From Planctomycetota bacterium (lineage in GTDB: Bacteria; Planctomycetota; Phycisphaerae; Phycisphaerales; UBA1924): a DNA stretch of 64,000 nucleotides. The position numbers and the translations under genes were made by a program. Where the stretch lies: NCBI GenBank assembly GCA_033763975.1, contig JANRJM010000009.1:119906-183905 (forward strand). Direction: 5' to 3'. The notes under the pieces were generated by a model. The model was not told the origin of the DNA. It did not search any database and was given only the letters and a program-made list of their open reading frames with translations. This document shows, in pieces, positions 17,049-24,346 of the stretch (the stretch's first letter is position 1; every line of letters starts with the position of its first letter).

Positions 17049-18289
17049 GCGCGATCCGTGACGCGGCGGAGCGGGCGAAAGCGGCGTCGGCGTGGCTGCC
17101 CACGCTCGACGACGCGACGCGGTCGGGCGTGTTGCGGGGCGTGGCCGAGTGCGTCGAGGCCGCGGCGCCGCTGATCTGCATGATGAACGGCAAGGACGTG
17201 CTCGAGGCGCGTGCCGCGGGCGTGGCCGAGGCCAAGCTGGCGCGTCTTGCGCTCACGCCCGAGGCGATCGCGCGGTGCGCGGAGGGGCTGCGGCGGGTCG
17301 CGGACATGCCCGACCCCGTGGGGCGCGTGACCGAGCGGCGCACGCTGGCGAACGGGCTGCGCGTGCGGCGCGAGCGCACGCCCCTGGGCGTGGTGGCGTT
17401 CATCTACGAGTCTCGCCCGCTGGTCACGCTCGACGCGTTCGCGCTGTGCTTCAAGAGCGCGAACGCCTGCATCCTGAAGGGCGGTCGCGAGGCGGGGGAA
17501 TCGAACACGGCGCTGATGAAGTTCATCCACGCGGTGCTGGACGGCTACGGCCTGCCGCACGACGCGTGCGCCGTGCTCGCGCGTGCGACGCGCGAAGACG
17601 TCGGCGAGCTGGTGTCGCTGGAGGGGCTGGTCGATGTTGCGATCCCGCGCGGGGGCCCCGAGCTGATCGAGTTCGTCCGTCGGGCGGCGCGCGTGCCCGT
17701 GCTGGCGCACGCGCGGGGCGTGTGCCACGTGTACGTGGACGGTGCGGCGGACCTCGAGATGGCCGAGCGCGTGTGCCTGAACGCGAAGACGAGTGCGCCC
17801 GCGACGTGCAACGCGGCGGAGTGCGTGCTGGTGCACGAGGGCGTCGCGCCCGCGTTCGTGCCGCGCCTGGCGAGCGCGATGATGGCGGCGGGCGTGGAGG
17901 TGCGGGGGTGTGCGCGGACGTGCGCGCTCGCGCCGGGGTGCGTCGCGGCGGGGCCCGAGGACTTCGGGCGCGAGCACCTGGGCCTGGTGCTGAGCGTGCG
18001 CGTCGTCGCGGACGTGGACGATGCGATCGAGCACATCCGCACGCACGGGAGCGATCACACCGAGGCGGTCATCACGCGCGACGAGCGTGTGTCGGCGTGG
18101 TTCACGTCGCGGGTGCGATCGTCGTGCGTGCTGGTGAACGCGAGCACGCGGTTCAACGACGGGTTCGAGTTGGGCCTGGGGGCCGAGATCGGCATCAGCA
18201 CGTCGCGCATCCACGCGTACGGGCCGATGGGGCTCGAGGAACTCACTGCGCAGCGGTGGATCGTGGAGGGCGACGGACAGGTGCGGTGA
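17045..18289 (+). CDS. proA: Gamma-glutamyl phosphate reductase
   Basis: Second enzyme of proline synthesis: it reduces gamma-glutamyl phosphate with NADPH to glutamate semialdehyde. 414 aa, aldehyde-dehydrogenase fold. Family blocks are PLGVVAFIYESRPLVTLDAF, NACILKGGREAGESN, the catalytic cysteine region TSAPATCNAAECVLVH, THGSDHTEAVIT, and the C-terminal NASTRFNDGFELGLGAEIGI followed by HAYGPMGLEELT. The catalytic Cys is present. The ATG at 17045 overlaps the proB stop by four bases. proC is not in the window. Confidence 0.96.
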   Translation: MSAIRDAAERAKAASAWLPTLDDATRSGVLRGVAECVEAAAPLICMMNGKDVLEARAAGVAEAKLARLALTPEAIARCAEGLRRVADMPDPVGRVTERRTLANGLRVRRERTPLGVVAFIYESRPLVTLDAFALCFKSANACILKGGREAGESNTALMKFIHAVLDGYGLPHDACAVLARATREDVGELVSLEGLVDVAIPRGGPELIEFVRRAARVPVLAHARGVCHVYVDGAADLEMAERVCLNAKTSAPATCNAAECVLVHEGVAPAFVPRLASAMMAAGVEVRGCARTCALAPGCVAAGPEDFGREHLGLVLSVRVVADVDDAIEHIRTHGSDHTEAVITRDERVSAWFTSRVRSSCVLVNASTRFNDGFELGLGAEIGISTSRIHAYGPMGLEELTAQRWIVEGDGQVR

Positions 18290-18367
18290 GCGCGGGCTCA
18301 CCGGACGCGTGGGGCGGGGATCGCGGGCCGCGTGCGGGCCGTTCGCCCGCCCGCGGGGGCGTGCGTC

Positions 18368-19132
18368 TTACTTGCGGGGTTTGCCCTTGGAGCCCGAACG
18401 CGAGATCTGGCTGGTGACGGTGTTGCCGTCGCGCTTCCAGGAGGTCGAGGATGAGGCCTCGCCGCCCCGCGGCCCGCTGGCGCGGACCTCGCGCTGCACG
18501 CCGCCCGATTCGGACCTGGTGAAGACGGCGGAGCGCGACGCCTGTTCGCCGTTGGGGCCGACGGCGGTGGTGGACTTGGTGACGGCTCCCTCGCTCTTGA
18601 CAACCTGGGTGGAGGCGGACCCCTGCGTGCCGTTGGGGAAGGTGAACTTGCGATCGGTGGTGCGGCTGTTGCCGGAGCGGGAGGACGACGAGTTGATGGT
18701 GGTGCTCTTGCCGTTGGGGCCGGTGACGACGTTCTGACCGGTGACGGTGGAGCCGGACTTCGTCCACGAGCCGCTGGCGGAGGAGGTCTTGCCATTGAAG
18801 CCCGTGCGCGATGCCTCGCGCGTGAGCGTGTCGCCATCCTTGACGCGCGTGGCGGAACTGGTGGCGGACTTCCCGTTGGGCCCGGTGGTCGTCGTGCTGC
18901 GAACGGTGGTGTCGCCGTCCCTGACGACGCTGGTGACGCTCGAGGCGGTCGTGCCGTTGGGCAGGACGGTGGTGGAGGTCTTGGTGACGGTGTTGCCGTC
19001 CTTGGTGTAGGTGCTTGTGGTGGTCGAGGTCTTCTCGGACGACTGGGCGGGGGGCGTGCTTTCCTGGGCCGAGGCGAGGCCGGCGCAGGCGAGCATGCCG
19101 GCGATGGTGAGGCGGATGATCGAGTGGTTCAT
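18368..19132 (-). CDS. Secreted protein made of eight short Ser/Thr/Gly repeats
   Basis: 254-aa protein with a signal peptide (LTIAGMLACAGLASAQ). The whole mature part is built of about eight repeats of 26-28 residues, each reading roughly (V/T)KDGxTVTxxxxxTGPNGKxxSSS. Examples are KDGNTVTKTSTTVLPNGTTA, RDGDTTVRSTTTTGPNGKSA, KSGSTVTGQNVVTGPNGKST and KRDGNTVTSQISRSGSKGKP. It is very low in aromatic and acidic residues, has no Cys after the signal, and ends in a basic GKPRK. Such 'GPNG' repeats occur in secreted bacterial proteins of unknown role and may form an elongated beta structure. It is convergent with proA. ATG at 19132 was chosen for the signal peptide. Confidence 0.72.
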   Translation of the reverse strand: MNHSIIRLTIAGMLACAGLASAQESTPPAQSSEKTSTTTSTYTKDGNTVTKTSTTVLPNGTTASSVTSVVRDGDTTVRSTTTTGPNGKSATSSATRVKDGDTLTREASRTGFNGKTSSASGSWTKSGSTVTGQNVVTGPNGKSTTINSSSSRSGNSRTTDRKFTFPNGTQGSASTQVVKSEGAVTKSTTAVGPNGEQASRSAVFTRSESGGVQREVRASGPRGGEASSSTSWKRDGNTVTSQISRSGSKGKPRK

Positions 19133-19311
19133 GGGTGAGGGCTCCGGTCGGACACTGTGCGATTCCACGCGAAGGGTGGCCAGCAGCACAACGACGTTCG
19201 GCGGCGGATGTTGCCGCGGGCGCGCGGGTGAGTGCGCGCGGGCGCGGGCGGCGCGGGGTCGGCGGGTCGTGCGAGGTCCTGAAACCGCGTAAACTGGTTC
19301 CGGAAGAGTCT

Positions 19312-19325
19312 CGGTTGCGCAACCG
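19312..19325. promoter_or_regulatory. Perfect 14-bp palindrome ahead of the SPFH gene
   Basis: CGGTTGCGCAACCG, directly next to the ribosome site GGAGGG (19325-19330) of the ATG at 19336. It could be an operator or a leader hairpin; no binding protein can be named. A TAAACT box lies at 19290-19295 but has no convincing -35. Confidence 0.4.
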
Positions 19326-19335
19326 GAGGGCCGCC

Positions 19336-20439
19336 ATGAGCATCTGGGATCGGCTGAAGAAGGAACTGATTGACATCGTCGAGTTTCTCGACGATTCCAA
19401 TAACACGCTCTGCTACCGGTTCGAGCGGTTTCAGAACGAGATCAAGAACGGGGCGAAGCTGATCGTCCGGGAGGGGCAGCAGGCGGTCTTCGTGAACGAG
19501 GGGAAGATCGCGGACGTGCTGGGCCCGGGGACGTACACGCTGGACACGAAGAACGTGCCGATCCTGGCGACGCTGCTGGGGTGGAAGTACGGCTTCGAGA
19601 GCCCGTTCAAGGCCGAGGTGTACTTTGTCTCGACGCGTCTGTTCACGGACATGAAGTGGGGGACGATGAACCCCGTGATGGTGCGCGACCCGGAGTTCGG
19701 GCCGGTGCGTCTGCGGGCGTTCGGCACGTACGCGATCCGCGTGAAGGACGCGGGCACGTTCATCCGCAACGTGGTGGGGACGGACAACCGGTTCACGACG
19801 GAGGAGATCACCGGGCAGTTGCGGAACCTGATCGTGAGCCACTTCGGCGACGCGCTGGGGCAGGCGAAGATCCCGATGCTCGACCTGGCGGGGAACTTCC
19901 GGACGCTGGGCGGGCGGATCGCGGGGGTGATGCAGCCGGAGTTCGACACGCTGGGGGTCGAGCTGTCGACGATGCTGATCGAGAACATCAGCCTGCCGCC
20001 GGAGGTGGAGCAGGCGCTCGACAAGCGCTCGAGCATGAGCGTGATCGGGGACGTGAACCAGTACGCGAAGTTCCAGGCGGCGGACGCGCTGCGCGACGCG
20101 GCGAAGAACCCGGGCGCGGCGGGGACGATCCTGGGCCTGGGCGTCGGGCAGGTGCTCGCCGGGCAGATGGGGCAGGTCGCGGGCGGGGCGGCGCAGGCGG
20201 GCCCGCAGCAGATCGCGGCGGCGCCGCCGCCCTTGCCGACGCCCGTGGCGTTCTTGGTGGGCATCAACAACCAGCAGCAGGGCCCGTTCGACACCGGCGC
20301 GCTGACGGCGATGGCGAAGGACGGGCGGCTGACGCGCGAGACGCTGGTGTGGAAGCAGGGGATGGCGTCGTGGATGAAGGCGGGCGAGGTGCCGGATCTG
20401 GCGGCGTTGTTCGCGACGATGCCCCCGCCGCTGCCGTGA
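19336..20439 (+). CDS. SPFH-domain protein with C-terminal GYF_2 domain (virion-core-protein-like)
   Basis: 367-aa protein. Residues about 25-270 are an SPFH/stomatin-like domain of the group often named virion core protein or YdjI-like (MSIWDRLKKELIDIVEFLDD, LIVREGQQAVFVNEGKIADV, GPGTYTLDTKNVPIL, QALDKRSSMSVIGDVNQYAKFQ). After a Gly/Ala/Pro linker, a GYF_2-type domain follows (NNQQQGPFDTGALTAMAKDG, LVWKQGMASWMKAGEVPDL). Members are thought to scaffold membranes or assemblies; the exact role is unknown. A strong GGAGGG site precedes ATG 19336. Its usual neighbour, a zinc-ribbon membrane protein, follows at 20836 but is separated by a GxxExxY remnant. Confidence 0.85.
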   Translation: MSIWDRLKKELIDIVEFLDDSNNTLCYRFERFQNEIKNGAKLIVREGQQAVFVNEGKIADVLGPGTYTLDTKNVPILATLLGWKYGFESPFKAEVYFVSTRLFTDMKWGTMNPVMVRDPEFGPVRLRAFGTYAIRVKDAGTFIRNVVGTDNRFTTEEITGQLRNLIVSHFGDALGQAKIPMLDLAGNFRTLGGRIAGVMQPEFDTLGVELSTMLIENISLPPEVEQALDKRSSMSVIGDVNQYAKFQAADALRDAAKNPGAAGTILGLGVGQVLAGQMGQVAGGAAQAGPQQIAAAPPPLPTPVAFLVGINNQQQGPFDTGALTAMAKDGRLTRETLVWKQGMASWMKAGEVPDLAALFATMPPPLP

Positions 20440-20448
20440 GGGATGCAC

Positions 20449-20478
20449 ACCACGGAGAGCCACCGAGGGCACGGAGGT
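20449..20478 (+). repeat. Short CACGGAG-type tandem repeat
   Basis: Three degenerate units of about 10 bp (CACGGAGAGC, CACCGAGGGC, ACGGAGG). Repeats of this type are often seen at the front of GxxExxY genes in bacterial genomes; one such remnant follows here. Confidence 0.5.
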
Positions 20479-20513
20479 ACGACGGTGCGGGCCGGGTGGG
20501 GGGGCGACGGGGC

Positions 20514-20831
20514 GTGGCGCTTGTACACGAGGACATCACGGGTGACATTCTCGCGTGTGCGATCGAGGTGCATCACGTTCTGGGCCCGGGGCTGCTGGAG
20601 TCCTCGTACGAGGCGTGCCTTGCCTGGGAGCTCGCGGGCAAACGCCTCCGGGTCTGCCGGCGGGTGGCGCTCCCGGTACCGTACAAGCACCAGCGGCTCG
20701 ATCGCGGCTACCGAGTCGATCTGATTGTGGATGAGTCCGTGATTGTGGAACTCAAGGCGATGGGATCACACGCCGTGTGCTCTCGTGGTCTGCATGTGTC
20801 GTCCTCTGGCACCCGTGGCACTGCGTGGTGA
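20514..20831 (+). pseudogene. GxxExxY protein remnant (truncated)
   Basis: The frame from GTG 20514 encodes the opening of the GxxExxY family: VHEDITGDILACAIEVHHVL, GPGLLESSYEACLAWEL (the GxxExxY signature), then RLDRGYRVDLIVDESVIVEL with the conserved D and ELK residues. Right after VELKAM the similarity stops and the frame ends in unrelated sequence. The last third of the domain (the region that normally reads HEAQLLTYLRL and LLINF) is missing. The MHTTESHRGHGG start commonly seen in this family is present at 20443 but in another frame. It therefore looks truncated and frameshifted. It separates two genes that normally form a unit. Confidence 0.75.
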
Positions 20832-20835
20832 ACAC

Positions 20836-21915
20836 TTGAGCGAAGCCGCCACAAACTCGTTGCGAGCGTTCCCGTGCCGCCAGTGCGGGGCGAAGGTGGA
20901 GTTCGCGCCGGGGACGTCGAGCCTGCGGTGCCCGTACTGCGAGGCGGAGAACGAGATCCCGGACGAAGGCGCGGTGGTGGCGGAGGAGGACTTCTTCGCG
21001 ACGCTGGCGTCGCTGGAGGAGGCGGCGGCGCACGAGGACGTGCGCGTGCTGCGGTGCCAGGGGTGCGGGGCCGAGACGAGCGTCGCGGGGACGACGACGA
21101 GCCTGTCGTGCGCGTTCTGCGGCTCGAACATCGTGTCGCAGATGGAGAGCCAGTCGCGGGTGCGCCCGATGGGGGTGCTCCCGTTCGGGGTGGCGCGGGA
21201 GGCGGCGGTCGGCGCGTTCCGCACGTGGATCTCGTCGCGGTGGTTCGCGCCCAACGCGCTCAAGCGGCAGAGCCTGATCGACGAGCAGTTGAGCGGGGTG
21301 TACCTCCCGTGCTGGACGTTTGATACGAAGGCGACGACGGAGTACCGCGGGCAGCGGGGGGACGCGTACTACGTGACGGTGGGGAGCGGGAACAACCGGC
21401 GGACGGAGCGGCGGATGCGCTGGACGTCGGCGAGCGGGCGGGTGCGGAACCACTTCGACGACCTGCTGGTGCTGGCGAGCCGCTCGCTGCCGGAGCGACT
21501 GACGCACTCGCTGGAGCCGTGGGACACGAAGGCGGTGAAGCCGTACGCGGACGAGTACCTGGCGGGGTTCCGCGCGGAGTGCTACACGATCGACCTGAAG
21601 AGCGGGTGGGGGCTGGCGCTGCGCCTGATGGAGCCGGCGATCGACGGGACGATCCGCGCGGACATCGGGGGCGATTCGCAGCGGATCTCGTGGAAGCACA
21701 CGACGCACCGCGAAACGACGTTCAAGTACGTGCTGCTGCCGGTGTGGGTGTCGGCCTATCGGTACAAGGGCAAGGTGTACCGGTTCCTGGTGAACGCGCG
21801 GACGGGCGAGGTGCAGGGCGACCGCCCGTACTCGGCGTGGAAGATCGCGCTGGCGATCATCGCGGGGCTGCTGATCCTGGGCGCGATCGCGTTCTTTGTG
21901 CTGGGCTCGCGGTAG
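20836..21915 (+). CDS. Zinc-ribbon membrane protein (partner of the SPFH protein)
   Basis: 359 aa from a TTG start at 20836. Two zinc ribbons lie at the N-terminus: CRQC..CPYC (about residues 14-34) and CQGC..CAFC (about 70-92). A conserved beta-rich domain follows (VLPFGVAREAAVGAFRTWIS, LSGVYLPCWTFD, VLLPVWVSAYRYKGKVYRFL, VNARTGEVQGDRPYSAWK), and a membrane helix closes the protein (IALAIIAGLLILGAIAFFVL). This arrangement matches proteins often annotated as TFIIB-type zinc-ribbon or PriA-like membrane proteins, encoded next to SPFH/virion-core genes. The function is unknown, possibly membrane quality control. Its last 59 bp overlap the convergent MFS gene. Confidence 0.8.
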   Translation: MSEAATNSLRAFPCRQCGAKVEFAPGTSSLRCPYCEAENEIPDEGAVVAEEDFFATLASLEEAAAHEDVRVLRCQGCGAETSVAGTTTSLSCAFCGSNIVSQMESQSRVRPMGVLPFGVAREAAVGAFRTWISSRWFAPNALKRQSLIDEQLSGVYLPCWTFDTKATTEYRGQRGDAYYVTVGSGNNRRTERRMRWTSASGRVRNHFDDLLVLASRSLPERLTHSLEPWDTKAVKPYADEYLAGFRAECYTIDLKSGWGLALRLMEPAIDGTIRADIGGDSQRISWKHTTHRETTFKYVLLPVWVSAYRYKGKVYRFLVNARTGEVQGDRPYSAWKIALAIIAGLLILGAIAFFVLGSR

Positions 21916-23254
21916 GCGGCGGTGCCGGGGCGACGGGGGCCTCGCCGGGCGCGGGGTCGTGCGGCGCGCCCAGCTCGAGGCGGCCCAGGCGTCGGAGCGC
22001 GGGGAAGGCGGCGGCGATGGCGCCGACGACCACGAGCGTGCCGATGCCCCCGCTGACGACCGAGACGACGGGCCCGAAAAACTTGGCGACCAGCCCGCTC
22101 TCGAAGGCGCCGATCTCGTTGCTGCTCTCGATGAAGACGGAGTTGACCGAGGAGACGCGCCCGCGCAGGTGGTTCGGCGTGCGCACCTGCACGAGGATGT
22201 GGCGGATGACCACGGAGATGTTGTCGAGGGCGCCGGCGACGGCGAGGGCGCCCAGGGCGACGGGGAAGGCGAGCACTTTGGGGAACTCGCCGCAGAACCC
22301 GAAGAGGATGGTGCATGCGCCGAAGCCGGCGACGGAGAGAAAGAGCGCGCGTCCGGACTTGGTGAAGGGCGGGCGGTGCGCGAGGACGAGCGCCATGACG
22401 AACGCGCCGACGTACGGGGCGGCCCGGAGCATTCCCAGGCCCTCGGGCCCGACGCGGAGGATGTCCTTGGCGTAGACGGGCATGAGGGCGGTGGCCCCGC
22501 CGAGCAGGACGGCGAAAAGGTCCAGGGTGATGGTGCCCAGGATCGTCTTCTCGCGCCAGACGTGCCCGGCGCCGGCGGTCATGGAGCGGAGCGAGAACCG
22601 TCCGGGCGAGGCGTCGTCGCCGATTGGGCGGATGTTCGAGGCGAAGACGGCGAAGAGAAAGCAGCCCGCGGCGGAGCAGGCGTAGACGGGCCACGCCTCG
22701 CCCGCGCGCGCGAGCATCAGCCCGGCGAGGACGGGCCCGACGGTGGCGGACAACTGGAAGATCCCGCTGTTCCAGGTGACGGCGTTGGAGAAGTCCGTCG
22801 GGCGGACGATGAGGGGCAGCAGGCTGGCGCGGGAAGGCCCGTTGAACGATCGGGCCGCGCCCACCAGGACGAGCATCGCGTAGATCGTCCAGAGGCGGAG
22901 CGACTTGTCCTCGATGGTGCCGGAGGCGAAGGCGAGGATGGCGATCGCAACGCCCATGGCGGCCTGCGTGGCGACGAGGACGCGCCGGCGGGACAGGTGA
23001 TCGATGATGTGCCCGGCGGGCAGTGCGAGCAGGATGACGGGCAGCGCGCGGGCGAGGCCAGCGAGGCCGAGGTAGAAGGGATCGTGCGTGAGCTCGTAGA
23101 TCTCCCAGCCCAGGGCGGTGGCGTGCATCTGCAGGCCGCACGAGGAGAGGAGGAACCCGCCCGCGAAGAAGCGGTAGTTCGTGGAGGCGAGCGCGGCGTA
23201 GGGGCTGAGGCGCGCTGGGGGGCGCTCGGGGTGGGGCGGTGGGTCGTCGGGCAT
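21857..23254 (-). CDS. MFS transporter (EntS/MFS_3-like)
   Basis: 465-aa inner-membrane transporter with about 12 helices. Family blocks are PAGHIIDHLSRRRVLVATQA (the loop 2-3 motif of MFS exporters), SFNGPSRASLLPLIV, NAVTWNSGIFQLSATVGPVL AGL, GMLRAAPYVGAFVM, and RTPNHLRGRVSSVNSVFIESSNE. This wording is that of MFS_3 proteins such as the enterobactin exporter group; the substrate is not known. ATG at 23254 starts MPDDPPPHPERP. The Pro/Ala-rich C-terminal tail (about 40 residues) lies antisense to the last 59 bp of the zinc-ribbon gene. It is divergent from the DUF2256/DUF3253 gene. Confidence 0.87.
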   Translation of the reverse strand: MPDDPPPHPERPPARLSPYAALASTNYRFFAGGFLLSSCGLQMHATALGWEIYELTHDPFYLGLAGLARALPVILLALPAGHIIDHLSRRRVLVATQAAMGVAIAILAFASGTIEDKSLRLWTIYAMLVLVGAARSFNGPSRASLLPLIVRPTDFSNAVTWNSGIFQLSATVGPVLAGLMLARAGEAWPVYACSAAGCFLFAVFASNIRPIGDDASPGRFSLRSMTAGAGHVWREKTILGTITLDLFAVLLGGATALMPVYAKDILRVGPEGLGMLRAAPYVGAFVMALVLAHRPPFTKSGRALFLSVAGFGACTILFGFCGEFPKVLAFPVALGALAVAGALDNISVVIRHILVQVRTPNHLRGRVSSVNSVFIESSNEIGAFESGLVAKFFGPVVSVVSGGIGTLVVVGAIAAAFPALRRLGRLELGAPHDPAPGEAPVAPAPPPTASPAQRTRSRPGSAAPR

Positions 23255-23330
23255 GCCGTGCTCGTCGGGAGCGTAGAGGAGATGGCGCCGCGAGCAGAAT
23301 CCGTCGCGTGAACCGGGCGAACCCGGGAGC

Positions 23331-23792
23331 GTGGGCGAACTGCCAACCAAAGTGTGCCGGTCGTGCGGGCGCGAGTTCTCGTGGCGGAAGAAGTGGGAGC
23401 GGGACTGGGAATCCGTGCGGTACTGCTCGGATCGCTGTCGCAGGCGGGGCGCGCCGTCCGTGGACGAGCGATTGGAGCACGCGATCCGGATGCTGCTGTG
23501 CGGGCGTCCGAGGGGGGCGACGATCTGTCCGAGCGAGGCGGCCCGTGCGGTGTGCCCCGACGGCTGGCGCGAACTGATGGAGCCGGCCCGCATGGCCGCC
23601 CGACGTCTGGAGGCGCAGCGCGAGGTCGAGATCACGCAGGGCGGGCGCGTGGTGGACCCATCAAAGTCCCGGGGCCCAATCCGTGTGCGGCTGGTGCGCG
23701 CGGTGGGGCTCGCTCAGGCGGCGGGGGGAAACGACCCGCGCGCGAAGCCGCATTCGGGGCATTGCGGGCTGTCGAGATCGCGCAGGTCGTAG
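23331..23792 (+). CDS. DUF2256-DUF3253 fusion protein
   Basis: 153-aa protein. Residues about 5-40 are a DUF2256-type zinc-binding segment ([20 protein letters not shown], then YCSDRCRRR). Residues about 48-120 are a DUF3253 winged-helix-like domain ([45 protein letters not shown]). The same fusion order is known from other bacteria; no function has been assigned. GTG at 23331 is the likely start. The last 30 residues (after PIRVRL) are unlike the family and overlap by 79 bp the 3' end of the opposite-strand gene, so the tail may be a recent extension. Confidence 0.82.
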   Translation: MGELPTKVCRSCGREFSWRKKWERDWESVRYCSDRCRRRGAPSVDERLEHAIRMLLCGRPRGATICPSEAARAVCPDGWRELMEPARMAARRLEAQREVEITQGGRVVDPSKSRGPIRVRLVRAVGLAQAAGGNDPRAKPHSGHCGLSRSRRS

Positions 23793-24343
23793 CGGCAACA
23801 CCCGCAGCGCCCACGCGTGAGCACGAGGTGCTCGTGCGCGCGGGCGCGTGCGGCCCAGGCGCCCATCGCCGCCGAGACGATCGCGAGCCACACGCCCAGG
23901 CCCCATGTGAGCGGGTGAAAGCCCCACACGCCCAGGGCGTAGATGGCGGCGCCTCCGATGGCGGGGGCGAGGAGCACGAGGCGCGAGCGGGTGCCGACCC
24001 ACAGCACAGGGCCGGTGAGCATGGCGGGAACTATCGCGATCTCGTGCAGCGAGGCCCCGGGGGCGATGAAGGCGACGGGCCCGGCGATCTGCACGACGAT
24101 GCCCCAGCCGAGCATGAGCAGCCACCCGGCCTCGTGATCGGCGCTCCTGCCGGCGAAGGACATCCACACGCCGCACGTGCCGCAGAAGAGGAGCGCGAGG
24201 AAGATGAGGTTGGCGGAAGGCCCGAGCAGCGTGCCCAGCGCGAGGGCCGCCCCGGCGGCGGCGGTGAGCACCAGCCACAGCGCGGTCGCGTTCCGCGCGA
24301 GGCGGGGGGAAGCACGAGGCGCGGGCGCCCGGCCGAGGATCAC
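23714..24343 (-). CDS. Planctomycete membrane protein with C-terminal zinc ribbon
   Basis: 209-aa protein from a GTG start. About five hydrophobic helices occupy residues 20-155. A cytoplasmic tail ends in a zinc ribbon, [22 protein letters not shown]. The CxxCxYDLRxxxxxxCPEC pattern recurs in many planctomycete membrane proteins and also at the N-terminus of the 53185-53685 product. The function is not known. It starts 3 bp after the mqnE stop on the same strand, so it probably shares the mqnE transcript. Its 3' end overlaps the DUF3253 gene. Confidence 0.7.
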   Translation of the reverse strand: MILGRAPAPRASPRLARNATALWLVLTAAAGAALALGTLLGPSANLIFLALLFCGTCGVWMSFAGRSADHEAGWLLMLGWGIVVQIAGPVAFIAPGASLHEIAIVPAMLTGPVLWVGTRSRLVLLAPAIGGAAIYALGVWGFHPLTWGLGVWLAIVSAAMGAWAARARAHEHLVLTRGRCGCCRYDLRDLDSPQCPECGFARGSFPPAA

Positions 24344-24346
24344 GGG

